Assembly: GCA_944387015.1 (NCBI GenBank)
Contig: CALXDH010000004.1
Location: 29,435 to 93,434 of the forward strand
Reading direction: 5' to 3'
Source of the DNA: an uncultured Oscillospiraceae bacterium
GTDB lineage: Bacteria; Bacillota; Clostridia; Oscillospirales; Oscillospiraceae
DNA: 64,000 bases
Numbering within the stretch: position 1 is the first letter of the stretch; the number at the start of each line of letters is the position of its first letter. Positions 50,229 to 59,542 of the stretch are shown piece after piece. The notes beneath the pieces are model-generated. The model ran no database searches and had not been told where the DNA came from. It saw nothing but the letters and a program-made list of their open reading frames with translations. Both the position numbers and the translations under genes were made by a program.

Positions 50229-51236
50229 TCAGTACATCCGCCCCGGCTTGCCGTACCGGTTGGGGGCATTTTCCCACAAATCCGCATTATCACCCATCTG
50301 GTCCCGGAGCCCGGCGGACAGCTCTTCCAGCCGCGCCAGGACATCCGCCGGGACCTGCGTCTCATAGGCGTCCAGGTTCTGCCGCAGCTGATGGACATTC
50401 CGGGCGCCCACCAGCACGCTTCCCATCCCGGGACGGGCCTTGAGGAAATTCAGCGCCAGCGTGGGCATATCATAGCCGGTCTCGTCGCAAAGAGCCCGGA
50501 GCTGCTCCAAAAAGGCGAAGATCTCCCGCTCAAAGCCGCCGTCGGTGTGGCGTCCCGCACCCCACTTGGAGTCGTACATCCGGTTGGCCCGGCGGTTCAT
50601 GGGCACATCCTCCAGCGTCCGGAACTTGCCGGTCAGGAGACCCTGGGCCAGGGGGCTGTACGCCCAGAGCAGGATCTTCCGTTCCTCCATGACGGGGCTG
50701 AGCTGGTGCTCCGCCAGCCGCCACACCAGAGAGTAGGGCATCTGATTGAGGACCACGCCGTAGGGCGCCACATGCTCCAGGCACTGGATCCCGTGATTGC
50801 ACACGCTGACCATGCGGATCTTGCCCGCCTTCTTCAGTTCGTCAAAGGCCCCGAAGGTCTCTTCTACCGGGATTTCCTCATTGGGCCAGTGGATCTGGAG
50901 GATGTCGATGTAATCGGTCTGCAGCCGCCGGAGGGACCCCTCGCAGGCGGCGATGACATCGTCGTGGTGAAGATGATTGGAGTAGACCTTGGTGGCCAGC
51001 ACCGCATCCTGCCGGCGGCCCTTCAATGCCTGGCCCAGCACCAGTTCCGCCGCGCCGTCACCGTATTTCTCCGCCGTGTCAAAGAGGTTGATGCCCCGTT
51101 CCAAAGCCTCGTGCACCGTCTCGATGGCTGCGTCCCGGTCGCAGCCGCCCCACACCGGCGCCCCGGAAAAGGCCCAGGTGCCCAGGGACAAGCCGGAGAT
51201 CTTCGTCGTTCCGTCGTTTAGCAGCTTGTAGTCCAT
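50229..51236 (-). CDS. Aldo/keto reductase
   Basis: A 335-residue NADPH-type reductase with an (alpha/beta)8 barrel. The catalytic set is Asp and Tyr in FDTAEKYGDG, Lys in LATKVYS and His in LQIHWPN. NADP-loop residues lie in VGARNVHQLRQNL. Such enzymes reduce sugars or other carbonyls; substrate unknown. The ATG at 51236 follows AAAGGAG; an upstream frame start at 51299 lies before that site. Confidence 0.9.
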   Translation of the reverse strand: MDYKLLNDGTTKISGLSLGTWAFSGAPVWGGCDRDAAIETVHEALERGINLFDTAEKYGDGAAELVLGQALKGRRQDAVLATKVYSNHLHHDDVIAACEGSLRRLQTDYIDILQIHWPNEEIPVEETFGAFDELKKAGKIRMVSVCNHGIQCLEHVAPYGVVLNQMPYSLVWRLAEHQLSPVMEERKILLWAYSPLAQGLLTGKFRTLEDVPMNRRANRMYDSKWGAGRHTDGGFEREIFAFLEQLRALCDETGYDMPTLALNFLKARPGMGSVLVGARNVHQLRQNLDAYETQVPADVLARLEELSAGLRDQMGDNADLWENAPNRYGKPGRMY

Positions 51237-51322
51237 CTTGTACGCGCTCCTTTGTAAAAAGTTTGACGCTCCGCCGCCCCGGGACTGTTTGCGCTGCATC
51301 CGTTCCGGCAGCGGCGGGGAGT

Positions 51323-51356
51323 AAAAAAGCGGCTCCGGCTATTTCCGGAGCCGCTT
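51323..51356 (-). terminator. Intrinsic terminator of the greA-lysS unit
   Basis: AAGCGGCTCCGG / CCGGAGCCGCTT stem followed by six T on the minus strand. Confidence 0.92.
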
Positions 51357-51374
51357 GCAGGCGTTCTCCCGCTC

Positions 51375-52874
51375 TTAGTCCAGCGGTTTCATCGTGGGGA
51401 ACAAAATGACCTCACGGATGGTATCAGAATTGGTCAGGAGCATGACGCACCGGTCGATGCCGATGCCCAGGCCGCCCGTGGGGGGCATACCGTACTCCAG
51501 TGCGGTGAGGAAGTCCTCGTCCATCATACCGGCCTCGTCATCGCCCTTGTCCCGCAGCTCCACCTGCTTCTGGAACCGCTGGCGCTGGTCGATGGGGTCG
51601 TTGAGCTCGGAGAAGGCGTTGCCCATCTCGCTGTGGCAGATGAACAGCTCAAAGCGCTCGGTGAGCCGGGGATCGCTGGGAGAACGCTTGGCCAGAGGGG
51701 ACACATCCACGGGATGCATGGTGATGAAAGTGGGCTGAATGAGCTTCTCTTCCACCTTCTGGTCAAAGCACTCATACAGGGCGTTGCCCCAGGTCTTGTC
51801 GGCGGTCTCAGGCAGCTCCACGCCGATAGACTTGGCGGCGGCCACGGCCTCCTCATCGGAGGTGATGGCCATAAAGTCGATGCCGCAGTACTGCTTCACC
51901 GCCTCGTGCATGGGCATGCGGGGCCAGCCGGGGGTCAGGTCGATCTTCTCGCCCTGCCACTCCACCTGGTAGGTGCCCAGGATCTTCTGGGCGGCAGAGG
52001 ACAGCAGGTCCTCGAACAGGTCCATCATGTCGTTGAAGTCGGCGTAGGCCTGGTAGAGCTCGATGGTGGTGAACTCGGGGTTGTGCTTGGGGTCCATGCC
52101 CTCGTTGCGGAAGATGCGGCCGATCTCATACACCCGGTCCATGCCGCCCACGATGAGCCGCTTCAGGGGCAGCTCGGTGGCGATGCGCATATACATGTCG
52201 ATGTCCAGGGTGTTGTGGTGGGTGATGAAGGGCCGGGCGGTGGCGCCGCCGGAGATGGTGTTGAGGACGGGAGTCTCCACCTCCATAAAGCCCCGGGCGT
52301 CCATAAAGTCCCGGACATGCTTGATAAACTGGGAGCGGATGATGAAGTTCCGCTTCACCCCGGGGTTGACGATCAGGTCCACATACCGCTGGCGGTAGCG
52401 AAGCTCGGTGTTGGTGAGCCCGTGGAACTTCTCGGGCAGGGGCAGCAGAGACTTGCTCAGCAGAGTCACCTTCTGCACACGAACGGACATCTCGCCCCGC
52501 TGGGTGCGGAACACTTCGCCCTCCACGCCCACGATGTCACCGATGTCGTACTTCTTGAAGGCCTTGTAAACCGCCTCGTCCATTTCGTCCTGACGGGCGT
52601 AGAGCTGGATGCGGCCGTCCCGGTCCTGGAGGTCGCAGAAACTCACCTTGCCCATGCCTCGCTTGCTCATCAAACGGCCGGCCACCTTCACAGGCTGGCC
52701 CTCCAGGGCGTCAAAGTTCTCCTTGATCTGTGCGGAGGTGTGGTCCCAGGCAAACCGGGTGATCTGGAAGGGATCATGCCCCTCGGCCTGAAGGGCGGCC
52801 AGCTTTTCCCGGCGGACTCTGGTCTGCTGGCTCAGATCCTGCTCCGGCTGCTGGGATGTCTTCTGTTCAGCCAT
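51375..52874 (-). CDS. lysS: Lysyl-tRNA synthetase, class II
   Basis: A 499-residue class II synthetase charging tRNA-Lys. The N-terminal OB fold has [23 protein letters not shown]. The catalytic core has motif 1 ([10 protein letters not shown]), motif 2 ([15 protein letters not shown]) and motif 3 ([14 protein letters not shown]). The [13 protein letters not shown] stretch is LysRS-specific. The ATG follows AAGGAGAG. It is downstream of greA with an 11-nt gap, so both are co-transcribed as in other Firmicutes. Confidence 0.96.
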   Translation of the reverse strand: MAEQKTSQQPEQDLSQQTRVRREKLAALQAEGHDPFQITRFAWDHTSAQIKENFDALEGQPVKVAGRLMSKRGMGKVSFCDLQDRDGRIQLYARQDEMDEAVYKAFKKYDIGDIVGVEGEVFRTQRGEMSVRVQKVTLLSKSLLPLPEKFHGLTNTELRYRQRYVDLIVNPGVKRNFIIRSQFIKHVRDFMDARGFMEVETPVLNTISGGATARPFITHHNTLDIDMYMRIATELPLKRLIVGGMDRVYEIGRIFRNEGMDPKHNPEFTTIELYQAYADFNDMMDLFEDLLSSAAQKILGTYQVEWQGEKIDLTPGWPRMPMHEAVKQYCGIDFMAITSDEEAVAAAKSIGVELPETADKTWGNALYECFDQKVEEKLIQPTFITMHPVDVSPLAKRSPSDPRLTERFELFICHSEMGNAFSELNDPIDQRQRFQKQVELRDKGDDEAGMMDEDFLTALEYGMPPTGGLGIGIDRCVMLLTNSDTIREVILFPTMKPLD

Positions 52875-52885
52875 CGTCTCTCTCC

Positions 52886-53365
52886 TTACCGCTCGATCTT
52901 CTTGACCGTATACTCAATAGCGCCCCGGGGTGCTTCCACCGTGACGGTGTCCCCTTCTTTGGCGCCCAGCAGGGCCTTGCCGAAGGGAGATTCCTCGGAG
53001 ATCACACCGTGCATGGGGTCTGCCTCCTGGGAACCCACGATCCGGTACGCGGGCATCTCCTTGCCGCTGCGGTCCGCCACCACGACCTTGCAGCCGATGG
53101 TGACCACGTTGGTGGGAGCGTTGCTCTCGTCCACGATCACCACATGCTGCAGGATCTCCTCCAGCTCGGCGATCCGGGAATAGAGCTTGCCCTGCTCGTT
53201 TTTGGCCTCGTCATATTCGCTGTTTTCGCTCAGGTCGCCAAAGCCGCGGGCCACCTTGATCTGCTCCGCCACTTCGTCAGAGCGGGTCGTCTTGAGATAA
53301 TTGAGTTCTTCCTGCAGTTCCTGGGCGCGGGCCGCGCTCATCCGGTATTCCTTTTCCATGTCCAC
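52886..53365 (-). CDS. greA: Transcription elongation factor GreA
   Basis: A 159-residue factor that rescues backtracked RNA polymerase. The N-terminal coiled coil has [16 protein letters not shown] and [20 protein letters not shown] with the acidic tip; the C-terminal FKBP-like domain has [21 protein letters not shown]. The start is the GTG at 53365 or the ATG at 53359, both served by AAAGGAAAC. Confidence 0.95.
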   Translation of the reverse strand: MDMEKEYRMSAARAQELQEELNYLKTTRSDEVAEQIKVARGFGDLSENSEYDEAKNEQGKLYSRIAELEEILQHVVIVDESNAPTNVVTIGCKVVVADRSGKEMPAYRIVGSQEADPMHGVISEESPFGKALLGAKEGDTVTVEAPRGAIEYTVKKIER

Positions 53366-53445
53366 GGTTTCCTTTCCGATTGTTTGATCAGAGAGCGATC
53401 AATTCTCTCCTGTGCATACTTATTCTATAATATCATTAGTGCTTT

Positions 53446-53474
53446 ATTATAGTGATTGAAACCTGAAATGTCAA
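53446..53474 (-). promoter_or_regulatory. Sigma-A promoter of greA-lysS
   Basis: Minus-strand TTGACA (53469-53474, overlapping the upstream gene's stop codon), 17-bp spacer, TATAAT (53446-53451). Confidence 0.85.
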
Positions 53475-54238
53475 GTTGGAAGCATGGTTTGCGCCTCCAT
53501 CCGGGGCAGTCCCACCGTGATCTGTCCCGGCCGCAGCGCTCCCGCTTCCCGAAGTGCCGCCAGGAGCTGTCCCCGATCCGCTCCGGCCGGCAGCCGCTCC
53601 TCCATGGCCGGCGGCAGCAGCAGCGGCGGCAGCGGTGTCTGGGCACCTTCGTAGAGGGGCAGGACCACCCCGCCGGGCTTCAGATCCTCCCGCCGGTCAA
53701 AGAGCAGCAGGACATCCGCACCCTCCAGCTGCTCTTTGGCGGGACTCAGCAGCAGCGTCACCCCATACTCCCGCCGCAGCTGGCGGCACAGCTCCTCTCC
53801 GCCGTAAGGCAGATCCAGCAGCACATAGCGGTTTCGCAAAGACAGCTCCGTCACGGTCCGCACCAGTTCCCCCGTGAGCTGGGAACCAGCCACCGCCACT
53901 TTGGCGGTTCCCGGGGAAAGCGCTCCGGTCTCCATCACCGCCCGGACCCAGTCCGCTGCCAGTGCCCGGCGCAGCGTCACCGTGGACACCGCCCGGATCC
54001 CCTGCCGCTCCAGCAGTTCCTGATATGCAAAGTCCTCCGGTAGCACTGCCCTGGTAATGCCCAGCTTGCGAAGCCGCTTTCCCGCCGCGATCACCCGGCG
54101 GCGCAGCACCGCCTCCGGTGTCTTGGACCCCCGGGTGATCTCCGCGCAGGTAAAGCGCATGTGGAGAATGCTCGGCTCTCCTACCCGCAGGCTCCGTCCC
54201 CGTTTCTCCGGTAGTTTCCACAACAGCAGTCCGATCAT
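53471..54238 (-). CDS. Unrecognised conserved-looking protein
   Basis: A 255-residue protein with no signal peptide or membrane helix. A basic N-terminal half (RRRVIAAGKRLRKLGITRAVLPEDFAYQELL) leads to a Rossmann-like region (KVAVAGSQLTGELVRTVTEL, then YVLLDLPYGGEELCRQL). No family is recognised. The ATG at 54238 has its GGGAGGA ribosome site inside the 3' arm of the terminator hairpin of the preceding M23 gene, so its translation may be limited or depend on read-through. It ends at the greA promoter. Confidence 0.65.
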   Translation of the reverse strand: MIGLLLWKLPEKRGRSLRVGEPSILHMRFTCAEITRGSKTPEAVLRRRVIAAGKRLRKLGITRAVLPEDFAYQELLERQGIRAVSTVTLRRALAADWVRAVMETGALSPGTAKVAVAGSQLTGELVRTVTELSLRNRYVLLDLPYGGEELCRQLRREYGVTLLLSPAKEQLEGADVLLLFDRREDLKPGGVVLPLYEGAQTPLPPLLLPPAMEERLPAGADRGQLLAALREAGALRPGQITVGLPRMEAQTMLPT

Positions 54239-54241
54239 AAT

Positions 54242-54276
54242 AAAATTCCTCCCGCCCCATCCTACGGGGCGGGAGG
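54242..54276 (-). terminator. Terminator of the ftsEX-M23 operon that also holds a ribosome site
   Basis: CCTCCCGCCCC / GGGGCGGGAGG stem followed by AATTTTATT on the minus strand. The GGAGG in the 3' arm is 9 nt before the ATG at 54238. Confidence 0.8.
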
Positions 54277-54289
54277 AGATTTTATGCGT

Positions 54290-55540
54290 TTAAGCGCTTC
54301 CAGAGAGGGTGTATCCGGTCAGGTATCCCATGCGGGGCTCCGCGCCATCGCTGAGGGGATTGACTCGTACACCGTTCTCCGTCACCTCAAAATGGAGATG
54401 GGGGCCGGTGGAGTTTCCGGTGGAGCCGGTGATGCCGATGACATCGCCCTGATTGACATACTGTCCCACACTCACCTTCCGGCTGGACATATGGGCATAC
54501 AGCGTCGTGTTGCCGCTGCCGTGAGAGATGACCACATAGTTGCCATAGGAGCTGGAATACTGGGACACGATCACGGTTCCCGCCTTGGAGGCATAGACCG
54601 AGCTGGTATAACCCACCCGGCCGATGTCGGTGCCCTTGTGGTTGGTGGAGCCGATGCCGCCGGGCGATGCCCGGCCGCCCACCGTGGAAGTGATGTACCG
54701 GCTGTCCACCGGCCAGATATAACCGCCGGGGTTGGATTCCGTGGACTGGCCGTTGGCAGCCTGCTGGGCGATCAGCTGGTCACTCAGCCGCTGGGCCTCC
54801 GCCCACAGGGCGTCCTGTTCCGCCTCCAGATCCGCCAGCACGGCCTCCGTCTCACTTTCGTTCGCTGTGAGCTGCTGGATGACGGCATTGGCCTCACTGC
54901 GCTGGGTGTTGAGTTCGTTCTTCTTGGCCTCCAGATCCGCCTTGGCGGCCTCTTCCTCCGCCTTGCCGGTCTCCAGGTCCGCCTTCTTGGTCTCGATCTC
55001 CTCCTGCAGCGCCTGCAGCTCATCGATCACCCGCTGGTCCGCGTCCATGATCTCATTGATGATGTCCAGCCGTCCCAACAGATCCGTAAAGCTGGTGGCC
55101 TTGAAGAGAACAGACCAGTAGCTGACGGTCCCCCGCTCCTCCATGTCCCGTACCCGGGCACAGAACAGCTCGTACTGAGCCTCTTCCTCTTCCTGGGCCT
55201 GCGCCAGTTCCTCCTCCGTCTGGGTGATCAAGGCAGCGTACTCAGCGATCTGCGCCTCGGTATTCTGGATCTGGGCAGCGGTGTTGGCGATCTGCTGGTC
55301 CAGCAGCTGCTTCCGGGCCATGGCCTCGCTCTTGTCGTTGGACAGGGCATCCAGCTTGCTCTGCAGCTCTTTCTTCTCTGCATCCAGGCTGCTGGCCTGG
55401 TTTTTCAGATCATTGACATCGGACCAGGTAGCAGCCAGGGCGGGACTCGCCTCCGCCGCCACCAGGAGCACCACCATGGCCATTGCAGCCAGGCACCGCC
55501 CCAGATGGACAAGATGACGCTTGGTTTTCTTCTGTCCCAT
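54290..55540 (-). CDS. Exported coiled-coil M23 peptidase (EnvC/PcsB-like)
   Basis: A 416-residue cell-wall hydrolase or hydrolase activator. Residues 1-36 are a signal peptide (AAMAMVVLLVAAEASPALA). A long coiled coil fills about 40-260 (rich in Glu, Ala, Gln, Leu; KKADLETGKAEEEAAKADLE). The LytM/M23 domain covers about 280-400 with GSTNHKGTDIG, TLYAHMSS and GPHLHFEV, all the metal ligands being present. The ATG at 55540 follows GTGAGGTG. It lies directly after ftsX, as PcsB/EnvC-type partners of FtsEX do; FtsEX is expected to drive it. Confidence 0.9.
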   Translation of the reverse strand: MGQKKTKRHLVHLGRCLAAMAMVVLLVAAEASPALAATWSDVNDLKNQASSLDAEKKELQSKLDALSNDKSEAMARKQLLDQQIANTAAQIQNTEAQIAEYAALITQTEEELAQAQEEEEAQYELFCARVRDMEERGTVSYWSVLFKATSFTDLLGRLDIINEIMDADQRVIDELQALQEEIETKKADLETGKAEEEAAKADLEAKKNELNTQRSEANAVIQQLTANESETEAVLADLEAEQDALWAEAQRLSDQLIAQQAANGQSTESNPGGYIWPVDSRYITSTVGGRASPGGIGSTNHKGTDIGRVGYTSSVYASKAGTVIVSQYSSSYGNYVVISHGSGNTTLYAHMSSRKVSVGQYVNQGDVIGITGSTGNSTGPHLHFEVTENGVRVNPLSDGAEPRMGYLTGYTLSGSA

Positions 55541-55550
55541 GCATTTCACC

Positions 55551-56441
55551 TCACACCTGCAGGAATTTACGAATGGCGGAAAGGCTTCCGCCCACACCGA
55601 TCAAAATACCGGCCCCCGCAAACACGCCTGCCACGGGAACCCACAGCTGGCTGAAGGGGATGATCCGGATCAGCTGCAGCGTATCGTTGGTATCCACGCC
55701 CTGGGCCACCGCCTCATACAGCGCCCATTGCAGGAAAAAGGAGATCACCGCGCCCAAAAAGCCGATCATAAAGCCCTCGTACACAAAGGGCCAGCGGATA
55801 AAACCGTTGGTGGCACCCACCATCCGCATGATGGCGATTTCCTCTCTCCGGTCAAAGGTGGTGAGCTTGATGGTATTGGAGATGATGAACACCGACACAA
55901 TGAACAAAATCGCGATCAGCGCCACGCATACCACCGTGGCCACATTCCGCACGGTGACAAAACCGCCGGCGATCTCCTCAAAGGCGTTGACCTCTGCAAT
56001 GCCCTCTACTTCCTTCACCTTTTCCACTGTCTGGCTCTGCAGCTTCAGATCCACCATCCGGATAGCAAAGCGGTCCCGGAGGATGGCCGGATCCAGATCC
56101 TGAAACATCTCTTCGTCGGGATACTGGGCCTTGAAGTCCTCCATGGCCTCTTCCTTGGAGATGTATGTAGCGGATGCCACATTGGGCACTTTCTCCAGTT
56201 GACTTTGCAGCGCCTTGGCCTGCTCCTCGGTGTAGGAGTCATCTACATAGGCCAAAATCTCATTTTCCTGCTCCAGATCCGCAAGCAGGGCGTTGGCGTT
56301 GACCGCCACCAACGTAAACGTCCCCATGATCAGAAGACACGCCACGGTGATGCCGATGGCTGCGAAGGACATGAAGCCATGGCTGAACATATTGCTCAGG
56401 CCTTCATGAAAAAAATACCGGAAATCGTGCCGTTTAGCCAT
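55551..56441 (-). CDS. ftsX: Cell-division protein FtsX
   Basis: A 296-residue permease-like protein with a cytoplasmic N-terminus, a first helix (FAAIGITVACLLIMGTFTLV), a large external loop (about 45-170) and three C-terminal helices (VATVVCVALIAILFIVSVFI and others). It forms a complex with FtsE and transmits ATP-driven movement to the M23 protein outside the cell. The ATG at 56441 follows GGGAGGG and overlaps ftsE by 8 nt. Confidence 0.94.
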   Translation of the reverse strand: MAKRHDFRYFFHEGLSNMFSHGFMSFAAIGITVACLLIMGTFTLVAVNANALLADLEQENEILAYVDDSYTEEQAKALQSQLEKVPNVASATYISKEEAMEDFKAQYPDEEMFQDLDPAILRDRFAIRMVDLKLQSQTVEKVKEVEGIAEVNAFEEIAGGFVTVRNVATVVCVALIAILFIVSVFIISNTIKLTTFDRREEIAIMRMVGATNGFIRWPFVYEGFMIGFLGAVISFFLQWALYEAVAQGVDTNDTLQLIRIIPFSQLWVPVAGVFAGAGILIGVGGSLSAIRKFLQV

Positions 56442-57126
56442 GGATATGCCCTCCCACATAGCCGCCTACGCTGTCGTTGACCACGTGGCCGGAATCAATG
56501 GTGACCACCCGCTTGCCGAAGCGGTCCACCAGGTCTTTTTCATGGGTCACAACCACCACGGTGGTGCCCAGCTCGTTGATCTTCACCAGCAGGCTCATCA
56601 GTTCCAAGGACCGCTCCGGGTCCAGGTTGCCTGTGGGCTCGTCGGCGATGATGGTATTGGGGTTGTTCACCAGTGCCCGGGCAATGGCCACCCGCTGCTG
56701 CTCACCGCCGGAGAGCTCCGTGGGATAGCTGTCGGCCTTTTTCTCCAGATCCACCAGATGCAGTACATAGGGAATGCGCTTGCGGATCTCCTTCTGGGGC
56801 GCACCTACCGCCCGCATGACAAAGGCCAGATTGTCATAGACGGTTTTTTTCTCAATCAGGCGGAAATCCTGGAAAATGACCCCCAGGGTCCGCCGCATCA
56901 AGGGGATCTGCTTTTCCGAGATGTTGCTCACAGAAAAACCATTGATCATAATGCGCCCGGCACAGGGCTCCACCTCGCCGGTCAAAAGCTTGATAATCGT
57001 GGACTTGCCGGAGCCGGAGGGACCCACCAAAAACACAAACTCCCCGTCCTCAATGGTCAGGGTAATGCCCTTGATGGCCTTTGTGCCGTTCTCATACTCC
57101 ATTTCCACGTCTTTTAAACGAATCAT
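56434..57126 (-). CDS. ftsE: Cell-division ATP-binding protein FtsE
   Basis: A 230-residue ABC ATPase. It has Walker A GPSGSGKST, signature LSGGEQQRVAIARAL, Walker B TIIADEPTGNLDP, and the FtsE-typical early IRLKDVEMEYENGTKAIKG and FQDFRLIEKKTVYDNLAF. With FtsX it controls septal wall cleavage. The ATG at 57126 follows GTGAGGTG. Confidence 0.96.
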   Translation of the reverse strand: MIRLKDVEMEYENGTKAIKGITLTIEDGEFVFLVGPSGSGKSTIIKLLTGEVEPCAGRIMINGFSVSNISEKQIPLMRRTLGVIFQDFRLIEKKTVYDNLAFVMRAVGAPQKEIRKRIPYVLHLVDLEKKADSYPTELSGGEQQRVAIARALVNNPNTIIADEPTGNLDPERSLELMSLLVKINELGTTVVVVTHEKDLVDRFGKRVVTIDSGHVVNDSVGGYVGGHIHG

Positions 57127-57243
57127 GCAGGCACCTCACGCGTATTTTCTCATTTTCCAAATGTCAAGACGGCTGTCCCCATCAAAAGGTTCCCTTTTTC
57201 CGCCTTTTGACAGTATAGTCGACATAATGCCTAATCGAATCTC

Positions 57244-57272
57244 ATTATATACGGTTTTTTGCGTCCATGCAA
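57244..57272 (-). promoter_or_regulatory. Sigma-A promoter of ftsE-ftsX-M23
   Basis: Minus-strand TTGCAT (57267-57272), 17-bp spacer, TATAAT (57244-57249), 120 nt before the ftsE ATG. Confidence 0.8.
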
Positions 57273-57433
57273 CTGCCTGTTGATAGAATTCATAAAAAAA
57301 GTAACAAAAGTTACAGTTCTGCGGTGTGTGTCCTGTGAGGATCTTCCGGCCCATCTCCCGCTTTCTCTTCAGCATGAAAATACAAATCCCAGGGCGCCCC
57401 TGTGGACAGCGCCTGCATCCGCTGCCCAAACGC

Positions 57434-57472
57434 AAAAATGCATCCCCGGACAGAAACCTATCCGGGGATGCA
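57434..57472 (-). terminator. Intrinsic terminator of the CdaR-like gene
   Basis: TGCATCCCCGGA / TCCGGGGATGCA stem followed by TTTTT on the minus strand. Confidence 0.92.
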
Positions 57473-57488
57473 GTCAGGTATATGTAGA

Positions 57489-58580
57489 TCAGGAGTCGAT
57501 ACCGCGGCTGGTGAGGTACTTTTTGACCATCAGTGCCACCTTGAAGGTGATGGCGTCATCAAATTCCCGCAGATCCAATCCCGTCAGCTTCTTGATCTTC
57601 TCCAGCCGGTACACCAGGGTATTCCGGTGCACGAAGAGCTTCCGGGCAGTCTCAGAGACGTTGAGGTTGTTTTCAAAGAACTTATGGATGGTGAAGAGCG
57701 TCTCCTTATCCAGGGCATCGATGGGATTCTTCTTGAAAACCTCCTGCAGGAACATCTCGCAAAGCGTAGTGGGCAGCTGATAGATCAGGCGGCCGATGCC
57801 CAGGTTTTCATAGTTGATGACATACTTCTCCGTGTCAAAAACCTTGCCCACCTCAATCGCGATCTGGGCTTCCTTGTAGCTCTTGGCCAAATCCCGCAGA
57901 TGGATCGCGATGGTACCGATGCCCACCACCACAGTGGGATCATTTCCGGCCCGGAGAGACTCCTCCACAGACGCAGCGATCTTGTTGAGTTCCTTGATGC
58001 CGGACCCTTCCGGCATCTGGCGGATCAGCACCACGTCGCCTTCGCCCACGGAAAGGACAAAATCATTCTGCCGGTCCGGGAACTGGGCCTGGATCACATC
58101 GGTGGGAACAGACTCGCCCTTTTTCAGGGAGCGGATCACAAACACGCCCCGGGGCACGTCCGCCGTGACCCGCAGCTCTTTGGCCCGCATATAGATATCA
58201 CCCAGCATGATGTTGTCGGAGATAATATCCTTGATGAACGCGCCCCGATCATGCTTTTCCTCATAATAGGCCTTGGCAGCATTGAGCGCCACGGTAGCCA
58301 TGGCACACACCGTCCGGCTGACCTCATTGTCGCCGAAGGCAAACGCTGCATAATCAAACTGATTTCCCCAACCATTGAGTGCCTTGAACGTCTTTCCGTC
58401 GGAAGTGACCATGGTACCACCGGCGTTGTTCACCACCGGGACGTGTTCCGCCCACCGCTGCCCGATCATGGACAGCTCGCTGCATGCAATGACGATTCCC
58501 TCTCCGTCAATCACACCCACTGTGCGGTCCGTATTCTCCTTGAGCTGCAGCACCACATTTTGAAAAATCCTTCCAGACAT
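57489..58580 (-). CDS. CdaR/PucR-type sugar-diacid-like regulator
   Basis: A 363-residue regulator. The N-terminal sugar-diacid sensory domain has RTVGVIDGEGIVIACS. The middle part is the CdaR GGDEF-like domain (VVVGIGTIAIHLRDLAKSYKEAQIAIEVG). The C-terminal PucR-type helix-turn-helix is FFENNLNVSETARKLFVHRN followed by TLVYRLEKI. CdaR proteins respond to glucarate/galactarate in E. coli; the signal here is unknown and no sugar genes are adjacent. The ATG follows GAGGAGG. It is monocistronic. Confidence 0.9.
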   Translation of the reverse strand: MSGRIFQNVVLQLKENTDRTVGVIDGEGIVIACSELSMIGQRWAEHVPVVNNAGGTMVTSDGKTFKALNGWGNQFDYAAFAFGDNEVSRTVCAMATVALNAAKAYYEEKHDRGAFIKDIISDNIMLGDIYMRAKELRVTADVPRGVFVIRSLKKGESVPTDVIQAQFPDRQNDFVLSVGEGDVVLIRQMPEGSGIKELNKIAASVEESLRAGNDPTVVVGIGTIAIHLRDLAKSYKEAQIAIEVGKVFDTEKYVINYENLGIGRLIYQLPTTLCEMFLQEVFKKNPIDALDKETLFTIHKFFENNLNVSETARKLFVHRNTLVYRLEKIKKLTGLDLREFDDAITFKVALMVKKYLTSRGIDS

Positions 58581-58638
58581 GGCCGGTCCTCCTCACCTAA
58601 AATCACACAGGAGCTTTGTGCAAATTGTCAATGGCAAT

Positions 58639-58667
58639 ATTATATCGGGGTTTTCGGCAAAATGCAA
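58639..58667 (-). promoter_or_regulatory. Sigma-A promoter of the CdaR-like gene
   Basis: Minus-strand TTGCAT (58662-58667), 17-bp spacer, TATAAT (58639-58644). Confidence 0.8.
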
Positions 58668-58738
58668 GATATTTTTTCTTTTTTCAACAAAAAAGGCTTT
58701 TCGAATTTGGTGAAGATTTGATTATTTCCAGCGCATTT

Positions 58739-59458
58739 TTAAAGATTTCGCAACTCCTGAATTTCCGTGTCTGTTAAAAAGCGGTAGCTCCCCCTTGGGA
58801 GTTGTGAATCTAATGTCAAATTGCCCATCTGCACCCGCTCCAGGTATTCCACCGGCTTGCCCCGCTGGGCCAGCATCCGCTTGACCTGGTGAAATTTCCC
58901 CTCCCGAAGCGTCACATATGCCTCGCTCTCCTCCCCTGCGGAGAGGATCTCCAGTCCTGCGCTCTGGCATACCAGTCCGTCATCCAGCACCATACCCGCA
59001 GCGAAGGCTTGGCAGTCCTCCTCTGTCAGCCGTCCGGAGACCCGGGTATAGTAGACCTTATCCACATGGTGCCGGGGTGAGAGCAGATCGTGGGCCAGGC
59101 CGCCCTCATTGGTCAGCAGCAGCAATCCCTCCGTATCCTTATCCAATCGCCCTACCGGAAAGAGGTTCTGGCGCTGCAGCTCCTCCGGCAGCAGATCCAG
59201 TACCGTCTTTCCCCGCCCGTCCTCTGTTGCCGAGAGATACCCCGCGGGTTTATTGAGCATGACCCAGGTGTAGCGCCGATAGGTCAGCACTTCTCCCTGG
59301 ACTACCAGTTCTGCCGACTCCGGGTCCACCTTTTCCTCAGGCGAGGCGGCCAGTCGTCCGTCCACCAGAACCAGGCCCTGCCGCACCAGGGATTTGACTT
59401 CCCGGCGGGAGAATTTTCCTGTAGAGGCAATGATCTTATCCAGCCGCTGCTTTTCCAT
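58739..59458 (-). CDS. Pseudouridine synthase, RsuA/RluB family
   Basis: A 239-residue enzyme. An N-terminal S4 domain (RLDKIIASTGKFSRREVKSLVRQG) precedes the catalytic domain with VMLNKPAGYLSAT, the active Asp in PVGRLDKDTEGLLLLTN, and EGKFHQVKRML. It matches RsuA, which modifies 16S rRNA U516, better than the large-subunit enzymes in length. I choose the ATG at 59458, 8 nt after AAAGG; the ATG at 59467 is adjacent to it. Confidence 0.9.
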   Translation of the reverse strand: MEKQRLDKIIASTGKFSRREVKSLVRQGLVLVDGRLAASPEEKVDPESAELVVQGEVLTYRRYTWVMLNKPAGYLSATEDGRGKTVLDLLPEELQRQNLFPVGRLDKDTEGLLLLTNEGGLAHDLLSPRHHVDKVYYTRVSGRLTEEDCQAFAAGMVLDDGLVCQSAGLEILSAGEESEAYVTLREGKFHQVKRMLAQRGKPVEYLERVQMGNLTLDSQLPRGSYRFLTDTEIQELRNL

Positions 59459-59542
59459 TTCCCGCATCCTTTCTTCTGCACTGCCATCAGTTTATCATAA
59501 TTGTCCGCAAAAATGAATAGGAAACAAGCAGGAGGGATGCAT

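Larger units (their letters stand above)
57127..57488. other. 362-bp gap between ftsE and the CdaR-like gene
   Basis: It holds the ftsE promoter (57244-57272), an inverted repeat GTAAC-AAAA-GTTAC (57301-57314) just upstream of it, and the CdaR-like terminator (57434-57472). A 29-codon frame (57136-57225) lies in the ftsE leader but has no ribosome site. The rest, 57315-57430, shows nothing I can name. Confidence 0.6.

Noticed and set aside
57136-57225. A 29-codon frame in the ftsE leader as a second leader peptide.
   Set aside because: It has no convincing ribosome site and no terminator follows it, so attenuation is not supported.
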